A stretch of DNA of 35,687 nt from Burkholderiales bacterium (GTDB taxonomy: Bacteria; Pseudomonadota; Gammaproteobacteria; Burkholderiales; Casimicrobiaceae): NCBI GenBank assembly GCA_025981645.1, contig JAICXH010000018.1, positions 1 through 35,687 of the forward strand. Direction: 5' to 3'. Numbering within the stretch: the stretch's first letter is position 1; each line of letters starts with the position of its first letter. A program made the position numbers and the translations under genes. Below, piece after piece: positions 29,220-35,687 of this stretch. The notes beneath the pieces were generated by a model. That model saw only the letters and a program-made list of their open reading frames with translations, had not been told where the DNA came from and searched no databases.

Positions 29220-29891
29220 TCAGAAGCGGAAGCGGTCGGGCGCCGGTGCGTTGACGAGCGGCTCGACGACGGTTTCGAAGAGATCGACGTTAAGCCGCGC
29301 TCCGGGAGTGTCCCAGCGGATGATTCGAGCCTTCATCGCAGGTGCGTCGCCGACGACCGCGAACAGGCGACCGCCGGGGGCGACCTGGGCGATCAGGGCC
29401 TCGGCGACGATCGGCGTGGAGCCCGTCAGAACGACCGCGTCGTAGCTTTCGCTGCCCCACCCGTTCGCGCCATCACCCGTCTCGACGCGCACGTTGTCGA
29501 AACCCATCCGCGCGAGCCGTGCGCGCGCGGACTCGCCGAGCGACGGATCGATCTCGACGGTGACGACCTCGCGAGCGAGGCTCGCCATCAGTGCCGCGAA
29601 GTACCCGCTGCCGGTGCCGATCTCGAGCACGCGATCGGATTGCGCCAGCCCAAGCTCCTGCAGCACCCGCGCCTCCATGCGCGGCGGCCACATCTTCGCG
29701 CGGCCGGCCAGCGGCAACTCGAGGTCGGCGAAGGCGAGCGCGCGCCACTGCGGCGGTACGAAGCGCTCGCGCTTGACCCGAAAGAGGAGATCGAGCACAC
29801 GCTGGTCGAGCACGTCCCAGGTACGGACCTGCTGCTCGACCATGTTCGAGCGCGCTTGCTCGACATCGAGCGTCTCCATTGCGGAACTCAT
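29220..29891 (-). CDS. Protein-L-isoaspartate O-methyltransferase-like protein
   Basis: A 223-residue SAM-dependent methyltransferase with motif I VLEIGTGSGYFAALMA (88-103), the post-I acidic VEIDP, and the N-terminal MVEQQVRTWDVLDQRVLDLL. It belongs to the subfamily found beside tolC in betaproteobacteria, with WPPRMEARVLQELGL where true isoaspartate repair enzymes have a GQTISQPY motif. The repair-specific segment is thus missing and the substrate is uncertain. ATG at 29891 lies directly after the operator palindrome; ATG at 29879 (METLDVEQA) is an equally possible start and would leave a normal leader. Confidence 0.88.
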   Translation of the reverse strand: MSSAMETLDVEQARSNMVEQQVRTWDVLDQRVLDLLFRVKRERFVPPQWRALAFADLELPLAGRAKMWPPRMEARVLQELGLAQSDRVLEIGTGSGYFAALMASLAREVVTVEIDPSLGESARARLARMGFDNVRVETGDGANGWGSESYDAVVLTGSTPIVAEALIAQVAPGGRLFAVVGDAPAMKARIIRWDTPGARLNVDLFETVVEPLVNAPAPDRFRF

Positions 29892-29892
29892 A

Positions 29893-29935
29893 AATGACCG
29901 TCGGTCATTGTAGCAAAGCGATCATCGCTATCCGA
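29893..29935 (-). promoter_or_regulatory. Promoter of the methyltransferase-tolC unit with TetR-type operator
   Basis: The perfect palindrome AATGACCGTCGGTCATT (29893-29909) has the form of a TetR/AcrR-family operator. Read leftward, it starts inside a TACAAT (29912-29907) that looks like a -10 box, so a bound repressor would cover the start point. No convincing -35 box lies 17 bases upstream. Which regulator binds is unknown. Confidence 0.6.
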
Positions 29936-30013
29936 TGCGCCAAGACGCCGCTCCGGATTCACCATGTGGCGCCTACCATGGGGCACCTCGACATCGTATC
30001 CGGCATCGACGGA

Positions 30014-31174
30014 TCAATCGAGGGTCCGCCGGTAGCGCAGCATCGCGACTCCCGCCACGACGGCGAGAAACGCGGCCAGCGGCCACAGTTCGGGTGCGAT
30101 GTCGGAGACGCCGTTGCCCTTGAGAAGGATGCCGCGAACGATGCGCAGGAAATGCGTGAGCGGGAAGATCTCGCCCAGCCACTGCGCCCACGACGGCATG
30201 CCGCGAAACGGGAACATGAAGCCCGAGAGCAGGAGCGACGGCAGGAAGAAGAAGATCGTCATCTGCATCGCCTGGAGCTGATTCTCGGCGACCGTCGAGA
30301 ACGCGAATCCGAGCGCGAGCAGCGCCGCGATGAACAGCATCATCGCCGCCACCAGGAGCCCCATGTCGCCCTGCATCGGCACGTCGAACAGAAGCCTCGC
30401 CGCCGCGACGATGATCACCGCCTGAACGAGGCCGACGATGACGTAGGGCGCGATCTTGCCCAGCATCACTTCGAACGGACGCACGGGAGTCGCGAGGAGC
30501 GACTCGAAGGTTCCGCGCTCGCGCTCGCGGGTCACCGCGAACGCCGTCATCATCACCATCGTCATCTGCAGGATCACGCCGAGCAGCGCGGGGACGATGT
30601 TGTACTGGGTGACACCCTCCGGGTTGTAGCGGCGCTGGATGTCGATCGAGAACGGGGCCGGGCCCTGCGCGAGACGCGCGAGCGGACCGGTCAAGTCAGG
30701 TGCGAGCGCACTCGCCGCGGCGACGCCGACGGCCGCGAGCGCGTTGCCGGCGGCAGCCGGATCGGTCGCGTCGGCTGCCAGCAGCAATACCGGCCGCTCG
30801 CCGCGCACGAGGCTCTTCGAGAAGCCGGATGGGATGACGATCGCGAACTGGATCGCGCCCTGCTCGAGCAGGCGGTCGGCCTGCGCTTGCGACGCCACGT
30901 CAGGGACCAGCGCGAAGTAACCGGTGTTGGCGAGGCCGGCGACGATGCTGCGCGTGAACTCGCTGCGATCGTAGTCGACGACCGCGGTGGGGAGGTGGCG
31001 CGGATCGGTGTTGATCGCGTATCCGAACAGCACGACCTGCAACAGCGGGATGCCGACGATCATCGCAAAGGTCAGCCGGTCGCGGCGCATCTGCACGAAC
31101 TCCTTGAGCACGATCGCCCACACGCGCGCAGTCGAGGACCCCGGGCCGACGCGCCGCCCCCCGTCAGTGCTCAC
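30014..31174 (-). CDS. ABC-2 type transporter permease (YbhR/YbhS-like)
   Basis: A 386-residue membrane component of an exporter. One membrane helix at about 36-54 is followed by a large periplasmic domain (about 55-205, with DYDRSEFTRSIV) and five helices in the C-terminal half. FAVTRERERGTFESLLATPVRPFEVMLGK is the typical ABC-2 coupling segment, and GFMFPFRGMPSWAQWLGEIFPLTHFLRIVRGI is the family's C-terminal signature. Its start overlaps the ATPase gene by 11 bases. It is the last gene of tetR-adaptor-ATPase-permease. E. coli ybhGFSR has two permeases; here only one is present, so it may act as a homodimer. Confidence 0.94.
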   Translation of the reverse strand: MSTDGGRRVGPGSSTARVWAIVLKEFVQMRRDRLTFAMIVGIPLLQVVLFGYAINTDPRHLPTAVVDYDRSEFTRSIVAGLANTGYFALVPDVASQAQADRLLEQGAIQFAIVIPSGFSKSLVRGERPVLLLAADATDPAAAGNALAAVGVAAASALAPDLTGPLARLAQGPAPFSIDIQRRYNPEGVTQYNIVPALLGVILQMTMVMMTAFAVTRERERGTFESLLATPVRPFEVMLGKIAPYVIVGLVQAVIIVAAARLLFDVPMQGDMGLLVAAMMLFIAALLALGFAFSTVAENQLQAMQMTIFFFLPSLLLSGFMFPFRGMPSWAQWLGEIFPLTHFLRIVRGILLKGNGVSDIAPELWPLAAFLAVVAGVAMLRYRRTLD

Positions 31175-32102
31175 GGTCGGAAGACCCCCGGATCAGGGCG
31201 ACGAAGACGTCCTCGAGCGACGGTTGCGCCGCCGCGACCGTCAGCGTGGGCGAGGCGCGAAGCTCTTCGAGCGTAGGCGCGATCGCCGCCGGGTCGAGCG
31301 CCGAGATCCGCAGTGTCGCCCCGAGCGTCACCAGCGTGGTGACGCCCGGTGCTTCGCGCAGGCGTGCCGAAAGCTGCGTGAGCTCGGACTCGCCGGTCGC
31401 GGCCGAGACCACCCAGGTCGAAAGCCTCGAGCCGGCGATGACGTCTTCGGCGGTTCCGCTCGCGAGCAGCCTGCCCCATGCGATGTAGGCGAGCCGGTGA
31501 CAGCGCTCCGCCTCATCCATGTAGTGCGTGCTGACGAGAACGGTGATGCCTTGGGCGGCGAGCGCGTGGATCTCGTCCCAGAAGTCGCGCCGTGCACGCG
31601 GGTCGACCCCCGCGGTCGGCTCGTCGAGGAGCAGCAGTTGCGGCGAATGCAGCATGCAGCTCGCCAGTGCGAGCCGCTGCTTCCAGCCGCCGGAGAGCGT
31701 GCCCGCGAGCTGCCTGCGCCGCCCGCCGAGCGACAGGCGATCGAGCGATGCCTCGACCGCACGCCGCCTTGCCGGCACCGCGTAGACGCGCGCGACGAAG
31801 TCGAGGTTCTCCTCGATTGTCAGGTCGTCGTACAGGCTGAAGCGCTGCGTCATGTAGCCGACCTCCCGCTTGATCGCTGCGGCATCGCGGCGAAGATCGT
31901 AGCCAAGGCAAGTACCCTCTCCGCCGTCGGGCGTGAGCAGCCCGCACAACATGCGGATCGTCGTGGTCTTGCCGCTGCCGTTCGGGCCGAGGAAGCCGAC
32001 GATGCGGCCGCGCTCGACGACGAGATCGAGGTGATCGACGACGGTCCGCTCGCCATAGCGCTTGGTCAGTCCGTGAACGTCGATGACCGGCGCGGGAGTC
32101 AC
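31164..32102 (-). CDS. ABC transporter ATP-binding protein (YbhF-like, single domain)
   Basis: A 312-residue ATPase of the drug-exporter type. Walker A is GPNGSGKTT (39-47), the Q-loop is in GYMTQRFSLYDDLT (82-95), the signature is LSGGWKQR (136-143) with Trp in place of the usual Gln, Walker B is LLLLDEPTAGVD (156-167), and the switch His is H193 (STHYMDEAER). The C-terminal 90 residues form the small regulatory domain of this subfamily. GTG at 32102 overlaps the adaptor stop as GTGA. E. coli YbhF is a fused double ATPase; this one is single. Confidence 0.95.
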   Translation of the reverse strand: MTPAPVIDVHGLTKRYGERTVVDHLDLVVERGRIVGFLGPNGSGKTTTIRMLCGLLTPDGGEGTCLGYDLRRDAAAIKREVGYMTQRFSLYDDLTIEENLDFVARVYAVPARRRAVEASLDRLSLGGRRRQLAGTLSGGWKQRLALASCMLHSPQLLLLDEPTAGVDPRARRDFWDEIHALAAQGITVLVSTHYMDEAERCHRLAYIAWGRLLASGTAEDVIAGSRLSTWVVSAATGESELTQLSARLREAPGVTTLVTLGATLRISALDPAAIAPTLEELRASPTLTVAAAQPSLEDVFVALIRGSSDREH

Positions 32103-33064
32103 TTCGGGCTCGTCGCCGCCGCGGTGACTTCGACCGGTAGTCCCGGGTGCAGACCTGAGGCTTCAGCATCCGGCCAGGCCTCGACGCGGTACACGAGCTT
32201 CGCACGCGTCTCGCGGCTGTAGATCACCGGAGGAGTGAACTCGGCTTGCGGGGACACGAAGCGCACGCGCGCAGCGATTGCCCGCTCGCAGCCGTCGCAG
32301 CGAACGTCGACGCGCTCGCCGATGCGGATCGCCGCGAGTTGCGTCTCGGGAACGTAGAACACGACCTTCACGTTGCCCGGCGGAAGCAGCGAGACGACCG
32401 GCGCACCCGCGGCGACCCATTCGCCGGGAAGGTAATAGGTGTCGTCGACGAGGCCCGTCGACGGCGCCCCTTGCGACTTCTGATCGACGCGCCATTGCGC
32501 TTGCGCGAGCGCGTCGCGCGCGGCCTTGGCGGCAGCGGTGGCGGCGGCGATGGCATCACTTCGTGCCGGCAGGTTCGCGATCTCGACCTCGAGCGAGAGC
32601 TCGGCGACCTGGGCGCGGTTACGATCTCGCGCCGCGAGCGCCGCATCGAGCTGTTGCGGCGGCAGGAAGCGGTCGGCGACGAGCTTTTGCGTGCGCGAGA
32701 GATCCGCCTCGCTCTGGCGCAGCGACGCCTGCGCCTGCGCGAGCTGCGCGCGCGCCGCACCCACCTCGGGCGGCCTCCTGCCCTTCTCGAGATCGGCGAG
32801 CGACGCCTGCGCCTGCGCGAGCTGGGCCGTGGCCTGCGCGCGGGCCGCGCGCTCGTCCTCGCTTTCGAGCGTGAACAGCGGGGCGCCGGCCGCAACCTCG
32901 TCGCCGCGCCGCACGCGAAGCGTCTCGAGCGTTCCAGCGAGCGGGCTCGCGACGCGTACGTATTCGCCCTCCGCGTAACCGGCGAAGTATCCGGGCGTAC
33001 GTTCGCCGCAGCCGGCGACGATCACCGCCGCAGTGGCGATCACGGCGAACGTCGCGCGCGTCAC
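32099..33064 (-). CDS. HlyD/YbhG-type membrane fusion lipoprotein
   Basis: Periplasmic adaptor for the ABC exporter encoded downstream. It has 321 residues from a GTG at 33064 that overlaps the tetR stop (GTGA). A lipobox VAGC places the lipidated Cys at residue 19. The lipoyl/barrel-sandwich half is VASPLAGTLETLRVRRGDEVAAGAPLF. A long coiled coil follows (about 65-170), in which the block RAQLAQAQASL occurs twice, encoded by near-identical DNA (about 32725 and 32798). The second lipoyl half and beta-barrel include GLVDDTYYLPGEWVAAGAPVVSLLPPGNVKV. The frame remains open upstream, but that is non-coding. Confidence 0.94.
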   Translation of the reverse strand: MTRATFAVIATAAVIVAGCGERTPGYFAGYAEGEYVRVASPLAGTLETLRVRRGDEVAAGAPLFTLESEDERAARAQATAQLAQAQASLADLEKGRRPPEVGAARAQLAQAQASLRQSEADLSRTQKLVADRFLPPQQLDAALAARDRNRAQVAELSLEVEIANLPARSDAIAAATAAAKAARDALAQAQWRVDQKSQGAPSTGLVDDTYYLPGEWVAAGAPVVSLLPPGNVKVVFYVPETQLAAIRIGERVDVRCDGCERAIAARVRFVSPQAEFTPPVIYSRETRAKLVYRVEAWPDAEASGLHPGLPVEVTAAATSPK

Positions 33065-33741
33065 CGGCGCAGTCTCCGCGGCACCCGGGCCGCGCGAACG
33101 GCGCGCTTCGCGTGCGCCGCGGGCACCGCGAGCCCGGCGAGCGCGCACTCGGCGCGCACGGCAATCGCAGAGTTGGTCGCGACGGCGTCGGCGAACGCGC
33201 GCGCACTCGCGCGTCCGGCGAGGTGCGTGTCGGTGAGCGCGGACGCGACGACGAGCGGCGCCGCAACGCCCCCGCCGAGAAGGGCGACCGCCTGCGCAAC
33301 CGGCATCCGGCGCAGCGCACCCTCGCGCTGACCTGCCTCGACGAGCCGCGCGAGGACGCCGAGGTGACGCGGCACGTTCGCGCGGAGGAACGCGCCCGCG
33401 TGGCGATCGCCGGCGAGCGCGTCGACGAACAGCCGCCGCAGAAGCTTGGCGTGGTCGCGCGCGAAGCGCCCGAGGACGCACAGCGCTGCATGCAGCGCCG
33501 TCGGCGCCGGTCCGCTCGAGGCTGCGAGCTCGAGATGGGCGAACATCGAGTCGTAGATGTCCTGCAGCAGACGCGCGACGAACGCGTCCTTCGTTCCGAA
33601 ATGATAGTGGAACATCCCCGGATTCACCCCGGCGTGCGCCGCGACGCGGCGGACGCTGAGGCCCGCCGCCCCGAGCTCCGGAAAAAGCTCGCGCCCGGCA
33701 GCGAGCAGCAGCGCGTCGATGTTGCGTGACGGTCGACCCAT
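33061..33741 (-). CDS. TetR/AcrR family transcriptional regulator
   Basis: A 226-residue one-component regulator. The helix-turn-helix lies at about 28-47 (GLSVRRVAAHAGVNPGMFHYHF), followed by the usual TKDAFVARLL. The C-terminal ligand and dimer domain is Ala/Arg-rich. ATG at 33741 (MGRPSRNID) is preferred over a GTG six codons upstream. It is the first gene of the exporter unit, resembling E. coli ybiH-ybhGFSR, so it most likely represses its own operon through the inverted repeats directly upstream. Confidence 0.93.
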   Translation of the reverse strand: MGRPSRNIDALLLAAGRELFPELGAAGLSVRRVAAHAGVNPGMFHYHFGTKDAFVARLLQDIYDSMFAHLELAASSGPAPTALHAALCVLGRFARDHAKLLRRLFVDALAGDRHAGAFLRANVPRHLGVLARLVEAGQREGALRRMPVAQAVALLGGGVAAPLVVASALTDTHLAGRASARAFADAVATNSAIAVRAECALAGLAVPAAHAKRAVRAARVPRRLRR

Positions 33742-33744
33742 TGC

Positions 33745-33786
33745 GCAAACTGTACGCACGTTTAATTATACAGTCAACCAGTTTGC
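33745..33786 (-). promoter_or_regulatory. tetR-exporter promoter with nested inverted-repeat operator
   Basis: Read leftward, TTGACT (33777-33772), 17 bases, then TACAGT (33754-33749) is a good sigma-70 promoter eight bases ahead of the tetR ATG. A TATAAT also occurs at 33770-33765. The same stretch is bounded by the inverted pair GCAAACTG (33745-33752) / CAGTTTGC (33779-33786), with a second nested pair ACTGTA (33749-33754) / TACAGT (33769-33774). The overlap of promoter and palindromes suggests autoregulation by the TetR protein. Confidence 0.7.
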
Positions 33787-34156
33787 TCGAGAACCGATCG
33801 GCGGCCAACTGCGCCGGATGGCGCCCAACGGCGCCGGACACTGCGGGCCGCTTCCCGCGCGCTCGGATGTCCGCAAACGCCTGCCAGCGGGTACCCGGCG
33901 CGACGGCGCTCGAGCGAATCGTGCAGATCACGGTGCTGGCGGGCTCCCTTGTCGCGCCACCCGCTGCGGCAGGCGCTTCCACTCGCGCGCGGGAAGCGAC
34001 CCACAGTATCCGGCACAGGGCGGCTCGAAGCGCGCGGCGAGGTCCGTTGCGCAGGGCGCCTGAGGCGCAGTCGTCGCAAGCGGGTGGTGCGGCGAGCACT
34101 CTCCAGGCGATCGCACGGCACCGGCGCACACCTCGCGAGCCGCACCGGGACCCGCT
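33787..34156. repeat. Repeat-rich non-coding gap with imperfect inverted arms
   Basis: No credible gene lies here. Two arms, 33833-33892 and 33959-34014, are imperfect inverted copies: the reverse complement of the left arm aligns with the right arm over about 56-60 bases, with long identical runs such as GCGCGCGGGAAGCG and ACCCGCTG, a few substitutions and a short length difference. The centre is 66 bases. The rest up to 34156 is GC-rich with no stable assignment. Confidence 0.75.
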
Positions 34157-34296
34157 CGACGACGCGGGTGCGCCGTTGAAGCCCTGCGCAACGGACCCCG
34201 CCACGCGCGCCGCCCGACGACGCGAATGCGCCGTCGAAGTCCTGCGCAATGAGCCCCACCGCGCGCGCCGCCCGACGACGCGGGGTGCGCGGTCAG
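34157..34296. repeat. 58-base tandem repeat, two full copies and a partial third
   Basis: Units start at 34157, 34215 and 34273, each with CGACGACGCG. The first two are 58 bases long and differ at only a few positions. The third continues for about 22 bases and stops at the stop codon of the RND gene (34295-34293). Units contain the CGCGCGCCGCC string at their ends. They lie wholly between genes and are not CRISPR-like, since there are no unique spacers. Confidence 0.85.
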
Positions 34297-35687
34297 TCGC
34301 TCGCGCTCTGCGGCGCGGTGGCGGGAGCGGCAACACGCACAGCGCGGGCGCGGCGCCTGCGCTTGCGGCGTTCGTGCCATTGGTCGAGGTAGGTGTAGAG
34401 CACCGGCACCACGACCAGCGTCAGCAGCGTCGACGTGACGACCCCGCCGATGATTGCGCGTCCCATCGGAGCCTGCTGCTCGGCGCCTTCGCCGAGTCCG
34501 AGCGCGAGCGGCAGCATTCCGCCGATCATCGCCGCGGTCGTCATCAGAATCGGCCGCAGCCGCACCTGCCCCGCCGTCAGCAGCGCTTCGTCGAGCGAGG
34601 CTCCGGAGCGCCTCGCACGGTTGGCGAAGTCGACCAGCAGGATCGCGTTCTTGGTCACGAGGCCCATCAGCATGATGAAACCGATGATCGAGAAGAGGTT
34701 CAGCGTCGTTCCGGTGAAGAGAAGCGCCAGGAACACGCCGATCAGCGAGAACGGCAGCGAGGCCATGATCGCAACCGGCTGCGTGAAGCTCGCGAACTGC
34801 GACGCGAGGATCAGGTAGATGAAGATCACCGCGAGCGCGAGTGCCGCGACCGCCGCGCGGAAGGACTCCTGCATGTCCTGCTGCGTGCCGGCCGCCTTGA
34901 TGCTGTAGCCCGGAGGCAGCTCCATCCGCTCGGCGATCTTCTGCACGTCCGCGCCGACGTCTCCCGACGCACGCCCCTCAGCATTGGCGTAGATGCCGAT
35001 GCGCCGCTCGAGCGCCTCGCGCTTGATGATCTGCGGACTGGTCGTCGGCACGATCTCGGCGACCTGGCGAAGCGGGACCATTCGCATCTGCCCGTCGGGA
35101 CCGCGACGGTTGGTCGTCAGGTAGAGATTGGCGAGATCCGACGAGAGCTGACGTTGCGAGCGCGGAAGCTGGACGTTGACCTCGTAGTTCTGACCGTCGG
35201 GTCCGAGCCAATACGTGACCGTGTCACCGGCGACGAGCGGCCTGATCGTCGACCCGACCTCCTGCACGCTGATGCCCAGGTCAGCCGCCGCGGCGTTGTT
35301 GACGCGGATCGACAGCGCCGGATTGGCGTCCTTGTCGGACGACTCGAGGTCGGCGATCCCGGGAACCCTGGCGACCTTCGCCGCGAACTCGCGCGCAAGC
35401 TTCGACAGCGTGTCCGGATCGGGGCCGAGCACGTTGAACCAGATCGGAAAATCGTAGCCGACCGAGAGCTGGATGCCCGGGATCGGCTTCAGCGCTGCAC
35501 GGATTGCGCGCTCGATCTCCTTCTGCGACCGCGCCCGGCGGCTGCGGTCGACGAGCTTCAGGTTGACGCGGGCGTAGTTGCGTCCCTCGTCGGTTCCGAC
35601 CGTCGTCATCGCGAGGTCGATCTCGGGAAAGCGCTTCAGCACCCGCTCGACCTCGGCGACCTTGGTGTTCGTGTACTCGAGGCTCGA
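34293..35687 (-). CDS. RND efflux pump inner membrane permease, C-terminal part
   Basis: The last 464 residues of an AcrB/HAE1-type permease that enters from the right edge; the full protein should be about 1030-1070 residues. It contains the second periplasmic porter and docking regions (for example FPIWFNVLGPDPDTL and YEVNVQLPRSQRQL). Then come the C-terminal membrane helices, with ILASQFASFTQPVAIMASLPFSLIGVFLAL, GFIMLMGLVTKNAILLVDFAN, RPILMTTAAMIGGMLPLALG and GVVTSTLLTLVVVPVLYTYLD. The end is an Arg-rich cytoplasmic tail. The adaptor would be expected to the right. It may use the TolC homologue encoded at 27818. Confidence 0.96.
   Translation of the reverse strand, partial: SSLEYTNTKVAEVERVLKRFPEIDLAMTTVGTDEGRNYARVNLKLVDRSRRARSQKEIERAIRAALKPIPGIQLSVGYDFPIWFNVLGPDPDTLSKLAREFAAKVARVPGIADLESSDKDANPALSIRVNNAAAADLGISVQEVGSTIRPLVAGDTVTYWLGPDGQNYEVNVQLPRSQRQLSSDLANLYLTTNRRGPDGQMRMVPLRQVAEIVPTTSPQIIKREALERRIGIYANAEGRASGDVGADVQKIAERMELPPGYSIKAAGTQQDMQESFRAAVAALALAVIFIYLILASQFASFTQPVAIMASLPFSLIGVFLALLFTGTTLNLFSIIGFIMLMGLVTKNAILLVDFANRARRSGASLDEALLTAGQVRLRPILMTTAAMIGGMLPLALGLGEGAEQQAPMGRAIIGGVVTSTLLTLVVVPVLYTYLDQWHERRKRRRRARAVRVAAPATAPQSASD

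Noticed and set aside
33774-34259. Leftward open frame of 161 codons in the repeat gap
   Set aside because: Its product simply reflects the DNA repeats (for example two GGARGGV-like blocks), and there is no ribosome binding site or domain.
34157-34296. Possible CRISPR array
   Set aside because: The 58-base units are contiguous near-identical copies without unique spacers, and no cas genes are nearby.

Overview
The window is about 35.7 kb of GC-rich, very gene-dense DNA with the gene content of a betaproteobacterium, probably Burkholderiales or a close relative. Signs of this are the pilMNOPQ-aroK-aroB cluster divergent from the PBP1A gene, the cytochrome c4 / engB / hemB block with an antisense-oriented small RNA of the anti-hemB type, a PIMT-like methyltransferase next to tolC, the DUF5648 repeats in a secreted protease, and a Mg-type HemB. 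No rRNA, tRNA, insertion sequence, phage gene or CRISPR array is visible. Most genes in an operon overlap by 1 or 4 bases (ATGA, GTGA or TGATG junctions), so many starts are set by the upstream stop.

Layout. 1-3632 (-): 5' two thirds of gltB (glutamate synthase large subunit), running off the left edge. 3933-5249 (+): a lipoprotein with Ig-like domains and a strong terminator. 5342-12141 (-): pilM-pilN-pilO-pilP-pilQ-aroK-aroB, the type IV pilus alignment complex and secretin followed by two shikimate genes. 12294-15280 (+): PBP1A and a coupled protein that looks like a nucleotidyltransferase with a degenerate active site. 15281-15572: a compound inverted repeat. 15573-17364 (-): hemB and engB, with a candidate small RNA between them on the + strand. 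17530-18180 (+): cytochrome c4.

18223-25355 (-) is one compact cell-surface operon. In transcription order it holds a WaaE-like core glycosyltransferase, a UDP-glucuronate 4-epimerase-like enzyme, rfbB, rfbA, rfbC, rfbD (complete dTDP-L-rhamnose pathway) and, translationally coupled at the end, a secreted lysyl-endopeptidase-like protease. Divergent from it, 25482-27768 (+) carries waaC and waaA for the LPS inner core. Thus core, Kdo, heptose and rhamnose functions sit together.

27818-35687 (-) is an export region: tolC preceded by a PIMT-like methyltransferase with a perfect TetR-type operator at its start; a four-gene unit tetR / HlyD-type lipoprotein adaptor / ABC ATPase / ABC-2 permease; and the 3' part of an RND pump gene entering from the right edge. 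The 550-base gap between tetR and the RND gene is unusually repeat-rich, with inverted ~58-base arms and 58-base tandem units.

The main items for follow-up are the small RNA opposite hemB, the two families of unassigned repeats, the two palindromic operators in the efflux region, the protease tied to the sugar operon, and the degenerate nucleotidyltransferase after PBP1A.
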